Shown in pieces: positions 40,632 through 49,907 of a stretch of DNA of 64,000 nt (position 1 is the first letter of the stretch; the number at the start of each line of letters is the position of its first letter). A program made the position numbers and the translations under genes. A model generated the notes under the pieces. It searched no databases, was not told where the DNA came from, and worked only from the letters and a program-made list of their open reading frames with translations. The stretch lies in contig NZ_JAUTAU010000001.1 of the NCBI RefSeq assembly GCF_030818775.1, forward strand, positions 3,476,001 through 3,540,000, read 5' to 3'. This stretch comes from Bacillus sp. SORGH_AS_0510 (GTDB taxonomy: Bacteria; Bacillota; Bacilli; Bacillales; Cytobacillaceae).

Positions 40632-41618
40632 TTATTCGGTCTTTTCCACCTGATCCGCGAACAGTCCATATACATATTTCTCCGCATCAAACTCTTGTAG
40701 GTCATCCATTTTTTCACCAAGGCCGACGAATTTAACGGGTATTTTCAATTCATTACGAATAGCAAGAACAATACCGCCCTTTGCCGTACCATCTAGCTTA
40801 GATAGAACGATTCCACTTACATTTGTTGCTTCTTTAAAGGTTTTAGCCTGAATGAGAGCATTTTGTCCAGTAGTTGCGTCTAGTACCAAGATGACTTCAT
40901 GTGGAGCACCAGGGATTTCCCGTTCAATCACACGCTTCACCTTTTCTAGCTCTTTCATTAAGTTAACTTTGTTCTGCAGACGGCCTGCTGTGTCACAAAG
41001 TAAAATATCAGCATGGCGCGATTTAGCTGCTTGTATAGCATCATACATAACCGCTGCCGGATCCGAACCTTCCGCCTGCTTGATGACTTCCACACCAACT
41101 CTTTCTCCCCATACCTCAAGCTGCTCAATCGCACCCGCACGGAAAGTATCACCTGCAGCCATCAGGACTTTCTTGCCTTCACTCTTAAATTTATAGCCAA
41201 GTTTACCAATTGTTGTAGTTTTACCTACACCATTGACCCCGACAAACAAAATAACAGTTAGACCATTTTCTTGGATATTTAATTCAGAAGATTGCTCTTC
41301 TGCACCGTTATAAATGTCTACGAGCTTTTCAGAAATAACACTTTGAACCTCCTGTGGATCTTGGATATTTCTGCGTTTCACTTCCATCTTCAGTTCATCG
41401 ATTAATTGCATTACTGTATCGAAGCCGACATCTGCCTGGATTAAGATTTCTTCTAATTCTTCAAAAAAGTCTTCATCGACTTTCCGGTATCTTGCAACAA
41501 GGTCGTTTACTTTTCCTGAAAAACTGTCCCTTGTTTTCGTTAAACCTTCCCTAAACTTTTCAGTAACGGAATCTGTTGATTTCGTAATTTTCTCTTTAAG
41601 CTTTTTAAAAAAACTCAT
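40632..41618 (-). CDS. ftsY: Signal recognition particle receptor FtsY
   Basis: The membrane-associated SRP receptor GTPase. The 328-residue protein lacks the long acidic A domain of E. coli FtsY. An N domain with lysine-rich start (MSFFKKLKEKITKSTDSVTE) precedes the G domain with GVNGVGKTTTIGKLG, DTAGRLQNKVNLM and SKLDGTAKGG, ending LGEKMDDLQEFDAEKYVYGL. It lies 18 nt after smc, in the order rnc-smc-ftsY of B. subtilis. Confidence 0.97.
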   Translation of the reverse strand: MSFFKKLKEKITKSTDSVTEKFREGLTKTRDSFSGKVNDLVARYRKVDEDFFEELEEILIQADVGFDTVMQLIDELKMEVKRRNIQDPQEVQSVISEKLVDIYNGAEEQSSELNIQENGLTVILFVGVNGVGKTTTIGKLGYKFKSEGKKVLMAAGDTFRAGAIEQLEVWGERVGVEVIKQAEGSDPAAVMYDAIQAAKSRHADILLCDTAGRLQNKVNLMKELEKVKRVIEREIPGAPHEVILVLDATTGQNALIQAKTFKEATNVSGIVLSKLDGTAKGGIVLAIRNELKIPVKFVGLGEKMDDLQEFDAEKYVYGLFADQVEKTE

Positions 41619-41636
41619 TCGACCACTTCCTTTATA

Positions 41637-44600
41637 TTAAGTTTCAACTAGTTCCTTTGTCTCTTCTAGTCGTACTGATACTAACTTGGATACGCCTGAT
41701 TCCTGCATGGTTACCCCGTAGAGGACGTCTGCTTCTTCCATGGTTCCTTTACGATGGGTAATCACGATAAATTGCGTTTCTTTGCTATACCGTTTTAAGT
41801 ATTGGCTGAAACGGTAGACGTTGGCCTCATCCAGGGCCGCTTCCACTTCGTCGAGAATACAAAACGGCACTGGTCTGACTTTTAGGATAGAAAATAATAA
41901 GGCGATCGCAGTTAAGGCACGTTCCCCACCTGAAAGGAGTCCAAGATTCTGCAACTTCTTCCCAGGAGGCTGTGCTACAATTTCTACCCCTGTGTTTAAT
42001 AAATCATCTGGTACAGTTAAGACTAAATCCGCTCTTCCTCCTCCGAATAAAGCACGGAAAGTAGGTTCGAAGTGCTCACGGATTCCATTAAATGTTTGTT
42101 CAAAGCGTTTCTTCATTTCTATGTCCATTTCCTCAATTACCTGGTAAAGGGTATCCTTGGCTTCTTGGAGGTCGGACTTTTGTTCATTTAGAAATTCATA
42201 TCGTTCAGAGACACGTTCATATTCTTCAATAGCCCCAAGATTTACATTACCTAACTCTTCAATTGCCAGTTTGATTAGCTTAACCTTTTTCCTTGCATCC
42301 TCTACTGGAATCGTTAACGGGTATTGATCCTTTGCTCCTTCATAGGACAATAAATATTCTTCGCGAAGGTGTGTCAGTCGATTTTCGAGGTCTACATCCA
42401 GACGGTTGATTTTCACTTCCTCGTCCTTTAAGACCACAATCATCCCTTTATGAAGTCTCTTCAACTCTTTTGCTTCTATTTCAAGGTCATCTAACACATC
42501 TACTAAGGATAATCGTTCCTGTCTCCTTGTAGTAATTAACTGTAAAGTGGCTTCTTTGTCTTGCTGCTTTCTCTTTGCAGCTTCCTCCAGCTGTTCCTCA
42601 CCTGAGGAGCTATTTGTCATTTCTGATGAAAGCAGACTAAGGTCTTCACTATAAATCGCTAGCTTCTTTTCGGTTTCTTCAAGATCGGTAGTAGTCATTG
42701 TCAGCCGTTCTTTAGCATGAGTGAATTGTTCATTTTTAGAAGCAAACTCTACTTTTAAATCATTTATTTCATTTGTCAGCGTTTCCTTTGAGGTTAAATC
42801 ACTAGTCTTTTGTTCTGTCAATTTAACAATTTGAGCATCCAGTTCTGCAACGTTTACTCCATATTGCTCCAACGCCTTACTTAGTTCTTCTTTTCGATTC
42901 ATTAAGTCGTTCTTTTCATCGGTAAACTGACCTTTTTCAAGGTCATATATGGCCAGGCGCTCATTGATATTTTTTACGCCAAGCTCCGCTTCACGCAATT
43001 CACCCTTTACTGCCTGTTCGTTTAACCGTAAATCTTCGCCATTTTTTCGAAGTTCATCTAACTCTTGCTCTGATAGTTGAACCTCTTCTTTTAAGGCCTT
43101 TACTGTTTTTTCTAAATTAGCCGTTTTTTCCTCCATAATTACCAGCTTGGCCTTTAGATCCTCTAGTTCACCTTTTCTGGTTAACAGAGAAGATGTCTTT
43201 TGTTTTACGGCACCACCAGTCATGGAACCACCAGGATTCACAATATCCCCTTCAAGAGTAACCAAACGACAGCGGTACTGAAGAATCTTAGCCAACTCGT
43301 TTGCACCTTTAAGGTCTTTAGTGATAACAACATTACCTAGTAGGTTGCTCATTACTTCAGAGTACCTTGATTCAAATTTCACAAGGCTCACAGCAGGTCC
43401 GACTAAGGAAGGATGATTCTGAATTGCAGCTAACTGTGCGGAAGACAAAGGCCTCCCTTTAATCACGCTTAGAGGTAAAAAGGTTGCTCTACCAAAAGAG
43501 TTTTGTTTTAAATATTGTATCGCTGAGCGTGCATTTTGCTCGTTATCAACAACAATATGCTGAAGAGCACCACCTAACGCTGTTTCCAATGCTGTTTCAT
43601 ATTCTTTTGGAACGGTTACAAGCTCTGCTACTGCCCCTTCGATCCCCTTTAACTTATGGTCTCTTGCTTTTAATACCTCTTTTACTCCTTGGAAGAACCC
43701 AGAATAATCTTCTTCCATCTCTTCAAGCATTTCTTTTCTTGATTTCGCCTGTTGGAGTAGCTGATATGCTTGGTAAAGCATCTTTTCTTGTTTTTCGTAA
43801 TTATTTTTTACCGTTTCAAGCTTTCTCTGTTGATCACGGAAGGTGTTAACTTGTTCATCTAATTTCTTCTGAATATCTGCTAGCGCAGATTGTATTTCCT
43901 CCATTTTGGCTTGAGCCAGCTGCCGTTCTTGAATGTATTTCGTATTCTCTGTGTCCAGTCGCGAACTTTTTCTCTCCTGCTGCTCTAACTGTTGGTCAAT
44001 ATATTTCAATTCATTTTTCGCACCAGCTTGCTGGTTTAACAAGTCAATATATTCACTTTTTAAGTTATCAATCTTTTCTTCCATATTTTCAGAGAAGAGC
44101 TGAAGTTTTGCTTGTTTATCCTTTAGCTTTGCTTGTAATGATTGCACCTGTTCACTTAGAACTTTAACAGATTCAGCCTGCATTTCCCGGCTGGTTTTCA
44201 GTTGACTGATTCTATCTGTCAGCTCTAAAATGGTAGTCTTTAGTTGTTCTTTATTTTGTGCAGCATTCTTCTTTCGTTCCTTTAGAACTTCCTTACGGCC
44301 TTCCAGCTTTTCGAGTTCTTCACTAGCATGAAGCAGAACATTTTGAAGATCTGTAATCGATTCATCAAGCGCGGAAATCCGATCTCTCGTTTCAACTATT
44401 TTCGCTTCTTTTACTTGCAAATCGGCTGATAGCTTGAGTTCTTCCTGCTGATGACCTTCTAACTGTTTAGAAAGGTTTTCCCATTTCTGGTGCAAATCTT
44501 CAATTTCAAAAACCGTTAAGGCTACTTCTATTTTTTCAAGTTCTTCTTTCTTCTCAAGAAAATCCTTGGCCATCGATGCTTGAATCTTTAGCGGTTCTAC

Positions 44601-45203
44601 CTGACTCTCAAGTTCGTGCAAAATATCATTAACGCGGTTTAAATTATCTTGTGTTTCAAATAATTTCACTTCCGCTTTTTTCTTTCGATTCTTATATTTT
44701 AAAACACCAGCCGCTTCTTCAAAAATGGTCCTGCGATCCTCGGCTTTACTGTTCAAAATTTCTTCTACTTTACCTTGGCTTATAATTGAAAAAGCTTCTC
44801 TACCCAGGCCAGAGTCCATAAACAAATCAATTATATCCTTTAGCCTGCATGACTGTTTGTTAATGAAAAATTCACTATCCCCTGATCGTGAGACCCGTCT
44901 TGTCACACTCACTTCATTGTAATCTAGACCAATCCCTTGGTCCTGATTATCCAATGTAAGGGAAACCTCTGCGAAGTTTAGGGCCTTTCTAGTGTCACTA
45001 CCGGCAAAAATGATATCTTCCATTTTGCTTCCTCGTAAGGATTTAGCGGACTGTTCACCTAACACCCAACGAATCGCATCAGTAATATTACTTTTGCCAC
45101 TCCCATTCGGACCGACTACAGCCGTCACTCCAGGAACAAAATCCACACCAATGCGGTCAGCGAAAGATTTAAATCCAATGATGTCCAACCGTTTTAAAAA
45201 CAT
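41637..45203 (-). CDS. smc: Chromosome segregation protein SMC
   Basis: The ATPase core of the SMC-ScpAB condensin complex. In 1188 residues, Walker A GPNGSGKS lies at 31-38. Two long coiled coils (about 165-500 and 680-1010) flank a hinge with GAVAELVTVPKEYETALETA, and the C-terminal head has LLSGGERALTAIALLFSIL and CILDEVEAALDEANV. ATG 45201-45203 is behind GGGGAGG; the in-frame ATG seven codons upstream has no ribosome-binding site. It is co-transcribed with rnc and ftsY. Confidence 0.98.
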   Translation of the reverse strand: MFLKRLDIIGFKSFADRIGVDFVPGVTAVVGPNGSGKSNITDAIRWVLGEQSAKSLRGSKMEDIIFAGSDTRKALNFAEVSLTLDNQDQGIGLDYNEVSVTRRVSRSGDSEFFINKQSCRLKDIIDLFMDSGLGREAFSIISQGKVEEILNSKAEDRRTIFEEAAGVLKYKNRKKKAEVKLFETQDNLNRVNDILHELESQVEPLKIQASMAKDFLEKKEELEKIEVALTVFEIEDLHQKWENLSKQLEGHQQEELKLSADLQVKEAKIVETRDRISALDESITDLQNVLLHASEELEKLEGRKEVLKERKKNAAQNKEQLKTTILELTDRISQLKTSREMQAESVKVLSEQVQSLQAKLKDKQAKLQLFSENMEEKIDNLKSEYIDLLNQQAGAKNELKYIDQQLEQQERKSSRLDTENTKYIQERQLAQAKMEEIQSALADIQKKLDEQVNTFRDQQRKLETVKNNYEKQEKMLYQAYQLLQQAKSRKEMLEEMEEDYSGFFQGVKEVLKARDHKLKGIEGAVAELVTVPKEYETALETALGGALQHIVVDNEQNARSAIQYLKQNSFGRATFLPLSVIKGRPLSSAQLAAIQNHPSLVGPAVSLVKFESRYSEVMSNLLGNVVITKDLKGANELAKILQYRCRLVTLEGDIVNPGGSMTGGAVKQKTSSLLTRKGELEDLKAKLVIMEEKTANLEKTVKALKEEVQLSEQELDELRKNGEDLRLNEQAVKGELREAELGVKNINERLAIYDLEKGQFTDEKNDLMNRKEELSKALEQYGVNVAELDAQIVKLTEQKTSDLTSKETLTNEINDLKVEFASKNEQFTHAKERLTMTTTDLEETEKKLAIYSEDLSLLSSEMTNSSSGEEQLEEAAKRKQQDKEATLQLITTRRQERLSLVDVLDDLEIEAKELKRLHKGMIVVLKDEEVKINRLDVDLENRLTHLREEYLLSYEGAKDQYPLTIPVEDARKKVKLIKLAIEELGNVNLGAIEEYERVSERYEFLNEQKSDLQEAKDTLYQVIEEMDIEMKKRFEQTFNGIREHFEPTFRALFGGGRADLVLTVPDDLLNTGVEIVAQPPGKKLQNLGLLSGGERALTAIALLFSILKVRPVPFCILDEVEAALDEANVYRFSQYLKRYSKETQFIVITHRKGTMEEADVLYGVTMQESGVSKLVSVRLEETKELVET

Positions 45204-45257
45204 TTCAATATCCTCCCCATGCAACCCGGGATTTCTCCTGCAAACATTAAGTTATTT

Positions 45258-45998
45258 CTAGGTTGTTTTTGCTTTTAATACGTCCAATGCCATTTGGGCA
45301 GCATGTTGTTCCGCTTCTTTTTTCGATCTTCCAGTCCCCACACCAAGCTCTTCACCATTTAAGGACACTTTTGAAACAAACTCCTTATTATGTGCCGGGC
45401 CCTTCTCTAATAGCACCTTGTATTCTAATGTACCAGTTCCATCCCTTTGAATGAGTTCTTGTAATTGACTCTTAAAATCCATCACATGAGAAAAAGCACC
45501 TGCATTAATTTTAGGAAAAACAACCTTTTCAAGGAATACAATCACCTTCTCAATTCCTTGATCTAAATAGAGAGCTCCTATGAACGCTTCAAATACATCA
45601 GCTAATAATGCGGGGCGTTCTCGTCCGCCAGTCATTTCTTCCCCTTTACCTAACAAAATGAGGTTGCCAAACTTCAGCTCGTTAGCAAACGAAACTAACG
45701 AAGGCTCACAGACAATTGCAGCTCTAAGCTTCGTTAACTCCCCTTCTGTCATAGTAGGATATTTTTTAAAAAGAAATTGCGAAACTGTCAGCTCTAATAC
45801 TGCATCTCCTAAAAATTCAAGTCTTTCATTATCTTCGAAAGGCTTCCTGCGATGCTCATTCACATAGGATGAATGAGTAAAAGCTTGCTTTAATAATTTC
45901 TCACTTTGCATAGAAATTCCGATTGTCATTTGAAAATCTTTAAATTGATTTTCCTTTGCGCGATTGTTCGAGTCTTTTTCTTTACCATTTTTGCGCAT
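45258..45998 (-). CDS. rnc: Ribonuclease III
   Basis: A double-strand-specific endoribonuclease for rRNA and mRNA processing. The 246-residue protein has the catalytic signature [20 protein letters not shown], and [17 protein letters not shown]-terminal dsRNA-binding domain follows ([38 protein letters not shown]). ATG 45996-45998 is behind GGTGGAG. Two stacked hairpins lie 54-106 nt upstream and could be a self-cleavage target. Confidence 0.97.
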   Translation of the reverse strand: MRKNGKEKDSNNRAKENQFKDFQMTIGISMQSEKLLKQAFTHSSYVNEHRRKPFEDNERLEFLGDAVLELTVSQFLFKKYPTMTEGELTKLRAAIVCEPSLVSFANELKFGNLILLGKGEEMTGGRERPALLADVFEAFIGALYLDQGIEKVIVFLEKVVFPKINAGAFSHVMDFKSQLQELIQRDGTGTLEYKVLLEKGPAHNKEFVSKVSLNGEELGVGTGRSKKEAEQHAAQMALDVLKAKTT

Positions 45999-46051
45999 AA
46001 AGTCTCCACCTTGCATTTAGTTTACAGACACTTCTTACTATGAGTTTAAAA

Positions 46052-46104
46052 AAGTTTCTTTGAAAACGCAAAGAAACTTGGCAGATAGTTTTTATCTGCC
46101 AAGT
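46052..46104 (-). promoter_or_regulatory. Two overlapping hairpins upstream of rnc
   Basis: Reading the minus strand, ACTTGGCAGATA/TATCTGCCAAGT (46076-46104) runs into AAGTTTCTTTG/CAAAGAAACTT (46052-46079), sharing the AAGT. The second is followed by TTTTTTAAAC and is a convincing intrinsic terminator. Either this ends acpP transcription, or, with a TATGAT just upstream (near 46110), it is the rnc leader and acts as an attenuator or RNase III target. Confidence 0.75.
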
Positions 46105-46119
46105 TCTATCATACAGAAT

Positions 46120-46145
46120 AAAGCTCCGTTTGAAAACGGAGCTTT
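46120..46145 (-). terminator. Hairpin after acpP
   Basis: The stem AAAGCTCCG/CGGAGCTTT with loop TTTTCAAA, followed by ATTCTG, lies 20 nt after the acpP stop. The T-run is weak. It is the first of three consecutive hairpins between acpP and rnc. Confidence 0.55.
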
Positions 46146-46165
46146 GTGAATAAAATCTAACGAGA

Positions 46166-46399
46166 TTACTTACTGCTATTTATGTAATTAACAGCATCAC
46201 CAACAGTGCTGATTTTTTCAGCATCATCGTCAGAAATTTCCATATCGAACTCATCTTCCAATTCCATTACTAGTTCAACTACGTCAAGGGAATCAGCGCC
46301 AAGATCATCTTTAAATGAAGCTTCAAGTTTTACTTGAGACTCATCAACACCTAAGCGGTCAACGATGATTTTTGTTACACGTTCTAATACCTCTGCCAT
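46166..46399 (-). CDS. acpP: Acyl carrier protein
   Basis: The 77-residue carrier of fatty acyl intermediates. Ser37 in [20 protein letters not shown] takes the phosphopantetheine arm. The sequence is strongly acidic, as expected. ATG 46397-46399 lies behind GGGGAGGTG. It has its own promoter candidate (46423-46451) and ends in hairpins before rnc. It is last in the fapR-plsX-fabD-fabG-acpP block. Confidence 0.98.
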   Translation of the reverse strand: MAEVLERVTKIIVDRLGVDESQVKLEASFKDDLGADSLDVVELVMELEDEFDMEISDDDAEKISTVGDAVNYINSSK

Positions 46400-46422
46400 G
46401 CTCGTTCACCTCCCCTCAAGCT

Positions 46423-46451
46423 ATTATAGAGTATTTCAATAAAATAATAAA
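46423..46451 (-). promoter_or_regulatory. Putative SigA promoter of acpP
   Basis: A perfect -10 TATAAT (46423-46428) on the minus strand with a poor -35 TTTATT (46446-46451) at 17-nt spacing, close upstream of acpP. Confidence 0.5.
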
Positions 46452-46464
46452 TGTAGTTTTTTAT

Positions 46465-46498
46465 TAAAATTAGATTACTATTTAAGAACAGTATCTAA
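46465..46498 (-). terminator. Possible terminator after fabG
   Basis: The minus-strand stem TTAGATACT/AGTAATCTAA has one bulged A and is followed by TTTTAATAAAAAAC. Moderate stability; it may only attenuate read-through into acpP. Confidence 0.4.
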
Positions 46499-46503
46499 TT
46501 TAT

Positions 46504-47247
46504 TTACATTACCATTCCACCGTTAACATGGAAGGTTTGACCGGTAATATACGATGAGTCGTCAGAAGCTATGAAAGCTGTAATTTTAGCGATATCTTTA
46601 GCTTCTCCTAATCTTGCTAATGGGATCTGTTTTAACATTTCTGCTTTTACTTCTTCAGACAATTTATCCGTCATATCCGTAGTAATAAACCCTGGAGCAA
46701 CTGCATTCACTGTAATATTACGTGAAGCTAATTCCTTAGCCGTTGTTTTTGTTAATCCGATAACACCTGCTTTTGCAGCTACATAGTTAGCTTGCCCCGG
46801 ATTTCCACTAACACCAACAACGGAAGCAATATTAATGATTCGGCCAACCCGTTGTTTCATCATTTGTCTTGTTACTGCTTTTGTACAAAGGAACACACCT
46901 TTAAGGTTTGTGTTAATAACATCATCCCATTCTTCTTCTTTCATTCGCATTAACAGGTTGTCCCTTGTGATACCTGCATTATTAATGAGGATGTCTAGTT
47001 TACCAAAGCGGTCAATCGTCGCTTTAACCATTTCGGTCACTTCTTCTGTATTCGAAACATCACATTTAATAGCCACAGCATCTCTGCCGAGTGCTTTAAT
47101 TTCATCGACTACTTCATTTGCTTTTGCTTCGCTTCCAGAAAAATTCACTGCCACATTTGCTCCTTGTCTTGCCAGCTCAAGAGCAATTTCCCTGCCAATT
47201 CCTCTTGATGCGCCGGTAACAAGCGCTGTCTTTTCTGCTAAGTTCAT
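46504..47247 (-). CDS. fabG: 3-oxoacyl-ACP reductase
   Basis: An NADPH-dependent SDR enzyme that reduces beta-ketoacyl-ACP in fatty acid elongation. The 247-residue protein has [12 protein letters not shown] (cofactor glycine motif at 11-17), [14 protein letters not shown], the catalytic Ser in [20 protein letters not shown] with Tyr and Lys in YVAAK, and the C-terminal [13 protein letters not shown]. It overlaps the fabD stop by 4 nt. Confidence 0.98.
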   Translation of the reverse strand: MNLAEKTALVTGASRGIGREIALELARQGANVAVNFSGSEAKANEVVDEIKALGRDAVAIKCDVSNTEEVTEMVKATIDRFGKLDILINNAGITRDNLLMRMKEEEWDDVINTNLKGVFLCTKAVTRQMMKQRVGRIINIASVVGVSGNPGQANYVAAKAGVIGLTKTTAKELASRNITVNAVAPGFITTDMTDKLSEEVKAEMLKQIPLARLGEAKDIAKITAFIASDDSSYITGQTFHVNGGMVM

Positions 47248-48191
47248 AGCTTATCCTCCTTTAATGCATCCAAAACTGCCAATACACTTTCTTCATCGGA
47301 AATTGCGTACGTTTTAACTGTTTTATCAATTTTCTTGATTAATCCTGAAAGAACTTTGCCAGGACCAATCTCAATAAATGTATCTACTCCAAGGTCAATC
47401 ATCTTCTTAACTGAATCTTCCCACTGTACCGGGGAATATAGTTGCTCAATTAACTTATCCTTGATTACCAACGCATCACTAACTGGTTCCGCGGACACAT
47501 TAATTACTACTGGGATTTCAGCATCCTTCATTTTCATACCATCTAAGACTTCGCGAAGCTGTTCTGCTGCTGGTCTCATTAATGAAGAATGAAAAGGGCC
47601 GCTTACTTCTAACGGTAACACTCTCTTTGCTCCCGCTTCCTTTGCTTTCACACCTGCACGTTCTACCCCTTCTCGAGAACCCGAGATGACAATTTGCCCT
47701 GGGCAGTTTAAATTAGCTAAAGAAACAGGGAACCCTTCGTTACTTACTTCAGTTGTTACAGCTGAAAGTGGGTCGCGATCAAGACCAAGAACTGCGGCCA
47801 TGGAACCTTCTCCATTTGGCACAGCATGTTCCATAAACTCACCACGTTTTCTAACAGCATATACTCCCTCTTCAAAGCTTAATACTCCTGCAGCAACTAA
47901 TGCTGTATATTCACCTAAGCTATGTCCAGCAACGTAGTCAGCTTTAATACCTGACTTTCTAAAGAAGTCTAAAATTGCAATACTGGTTGTTAATAGTGCC
48001 GGCTGTGTATTAAACGTTTTGGTTAAGTCTTCTTTAGGTCCTTCAAAAATAAGCTGGCTTAGATTGGTATTTAAAGTCTCATCTGCTTTTTCAAAGTATG
48101 CCATTACTTCGGAGTGTTGATTTGCTAGTTCTTTCCCCATTCCAACTGTCTGTGAACCTTGCCCAGGAAACACAAATGCTACCTTACTCAT
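47244..48191 (-). CDS. fabD: Malonyl-CoA:ACP transacylase
   Basis: Loads malonyl groups onto ACP. The 315-residue protein has the N-terminal [14 protein letters not shown], the nucleophile Ser91 in [12 protein letters not shown], and the catalytic His region [15 protein letters not shown] 48189-48191 is behind AAAGGAG; the earlier in-frame ATG lies upstream of that site. It overlaps fabG by 4 nt and follows plsX by 13 nt, within the FapR-controlled operon. Confidence 0.97.
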   Translation of the reverse strand: MSKVAFVFPGQGSQTVGMGKELANQHSEVMAYFEKADETLNTNLSQLIFEGPKEDLTKTFNTQPALLTTSIAILDFFRKSGIKADYVAGHSLGEYTALVAAGVLSFEEGVYAVRKRGEFMEHAVPNGEGSMAAVLGLDRDPLSAVTTEVSNEGFPVSLANLNCPGQIVISGSREGVERAGVKAKEAGAKRVLPLEVSGPFHSSLMRPAAEQLREVLDGMKMKDAEIPVVINVSAEPVSDALVIKDKLIEQLYSPVQWEDSVKKMIDLGVDTFIEIGPGKVLSGLIKKIDKTVKTYAISDEESVLAVLDALKEDKL

Positions 48192-48204
48192 GTGAACACT
48201 CCTT

Positions 48205-49209
48205 TTACATTTCAACTTTTGACGGATTTGTTTCTTCTACTGTTTGCTTAATTAAGCCGACGACATCATTACTTACCATTTCCCTAGTCTGCCTAATTGC
48301 ACTAAAGATCGATTGACCATTTGAAGAGCCGTGTGCCTTTATTACAGGTGCTTTTAATCCAAACAATCCAGCACCGCCATACTCAGAATAATCTAATGTA
48401 CTTTTTAACGTCATTAGGTTCGGCTTTAAAACCGCAGCTGCCAATTTACTTGTAAAGCTGCTCATCAGGGCAGATTTCAACATCTTAAACATTGACATTG
48501 CGGTGCCTTCAATCGTTTTTAATACCATATTGCCCGTAAACCCATCGGTCACGACGACATCTGCAACACCTTCAAGTAAATCCCTTGCCTCTACGTTGCC
48601 TACAAAATTTACATCAGCATTCTTTAAAAGCTCAAAAGCCTGCCTTGTCAATTCGTTGCCTTTCTTTTCTTCTGTTCCAATATTTAAGAGTCCTACTCTA
48701 GGCTTTTCAATGCCCCTTACCTTTTGGCTATAGATAGAACCCATGATGGCATTTTGCAATAAATGTTCAGGCTTTGCATCTGCATTTGCCCCTACATCTA
48801 AGAGAAGGAAGCCTTCCCCGCCAATCGTCGGCAAGGTTGGTGCTAATGCCGGGCGGTCAATACCATCTATTCTTCCCACCACGAAAAGTCCCGCAGCCAT
48901 AAGTGCTCCCGTATTGCCCGCAGAAATGCAAGCATCTGCTTCACCGTCTGCTACCTGCTGGGCTGCTAAAACCATAGAAGCATTCTTTTTACGACGAACC
49001 GCTCTAACAGGTTCATCTGTTCCAAGAATTACTTCAGTTGTATGTAAAATAGAGATTCGTTCGTGCGCTGTTAAGGTTTCCTTGATTTTATTTTCATCAC
49101 CTACCAAGGTAATATGTATATCAGAAAATGCTTCAACAGCTTTCATTGCACCTAAAACAATCTCTTTTGGGGCATTGTCGCCACCCATAGCATCAATTGC
49201 TAATTTCAT
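48205..49209 (-). CDS. plsX: Phosphate acyltransferase PlsX
   Basis: Makes acyl-phosphate from acyl-ACP for phospholipid synthesis. The 334-residue protein starts [20 protein letters not shown] and contains [29 protein letters not shown] and [23 protein letters not shown] 49207-49209 is 9 nt behind AAAGG; an ATG three codons upstream overlaps that site. It follows fapR by 12 nt. Confidence 0.97.
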   Translation of the reverse strand: MKLAIDAMGGDNAPKEIVLGAMKAVEAFSDIHITLVGDENKIKETLTAHERISILHTTEVILGTDEPVRAVRRKKNASMVLAAQQVADGEADACISAGNTGALMAAGLFVVGRIDGIDRPALAPTLPTIGGEGFLLLDVGANADAKPEHLLQNAIMGSIYSQKVRGIEKPRVGLLNIGTEEKKGNELTRQAFELLKNADVNFVGNVEARDLLEGVADVVVTDGFTGNMVLKTIEGTAMSMFKMLKSALMSSFTSKLAAAVLKPNLMTLKSTLDYSEYGGAGLFGLKAPVIKAHGSSNGQSIFSAIRQTREMVSNDVVGLIKQTVEETNPSKVEM

Positions 49210-49221
49210 TTTTCTCATCCT

Positions 49222-49788
49222 TTAACCATTTTTCGAACGGTACATTTCAAATTCTCCGGTAAATACGAGCTCATTATTCACAAAACTAGTTACTTCAACA
49301 AAAGTTCTGTCAACCTTCTCATCTATTTTTGTCACTTTTGCTTTCGCTATTACTCGTTCATTTAATTTTACCGAACGCTTAAATTGAATATTTGCTTTTG
49401 CCGTTAACGCTAATTCATCATTGATTACTGCAACCGCAAGAGAATTGGCCTGTGCAAAAACATGATGTCCACGCGCAATATTATTTCGCTTGAAGACATG
49501 CTCTTCTTTTACGTCAAAGATAGAAATGGCATTTTGGTCTAATTCTATGTCAATAATTTCCCCAATAACTTCTTCAAGTGGTAATGAGCGGACTTCATCT
49601 TCAAACCGTTTTTCAGCAACCGTTTTAATCCGCTCACGTAGTTCTGGAATTGATAATTCAAGACGATCTAAACGGATAGTTTGTACACTCACATGAAATT
49701 TTTCTGCTAATTCTTCATCTGTAATAAATGGATTATCTTTAATTGTAGTAGTCAACAAATGTTGCCGTTCTTTTTTACTTCTTCTCAT
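49222..49788 (-). CDS. fapR: Malonyl-CoA-responsive lipid regulator FapR
   Basis: A repressor of fatty acid and phospholipid genes that is released from DNA by malonyl-CoA. The 188-residue protein has an N-terminal DeoR-like helix-turn-helix ([20 protein letters not shown]) and a hotdog-fold effector domain ([20 protein letters not shown]). It controls itself: a 17-bp operator and promoter lie directly upstream. It heads the fapR-plsX-fabD-fabG unit. Confidence 0.97.
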   Translation of the reverse strand: MRRSKKERQHLLTTTIKDNPFITDEELAEKFHVSVQTIRLDRLELSIPELRERIKTVAEKRFEDEVRSLPLEEVIGEIIDIELDQNAISIFDVKEEHVFKRNNIARGHHVFAQANSLAVAVINDELALTAKANIQFKRSVKLNERVIAKAKVTKIDEKVDRTFVEVTSFVNNELVFTGEFEMYRSKNG

Positions 49789-49811
49789 TATTTTTCACAC
49801 CGTCCGAGATC

Positions 49812-49828
49812 TTATGACTAGGTACTAA
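49812..49828 (-). promoter_or_regulatory. FapR operator
   Basis: TTAGTACCTAGTCATAA on the minus strand matches the known FapR consensus (TTAGTACCTAGTCTTAA-like) at nearly every position. It sits just downstream of the -10 box, where binding would block initiation. Confidence 0.9.
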
Positions 49829-49832
49829 TAGT

Positions 49833-49861
49833 AGTATAAAATTTGAAAAAGCAGATTGCAA
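49833..49861 (-). promoter_or_regulatory. SigA promoter of the fapR operon
   Basis: Minus-strand -35 TTGCAA (49856-49861), 17-nt spacer, -10 TATACT (49833-49838), directly before the FapR operator and overlapping the recG terminator. Confidence 0.75.
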
Positions 49862-49893
49862 GATTAAATTTCATCCTACTCATCTGCTTTCAA
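49843..49893 (-). terminator. Possible long-loop terminator after recG
   Basis: TTGAAAGCAGAT and ATCTGCTTTTTCAA arms enclose about 25 nt, with the T-rich part in the right arm. The fapR -35 lies in the loop, so the same DNA may serve both purposes. Confidence 0.45.
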
Positions 49894-49907
49894 GTTAGTA
49901 CAAAGCC

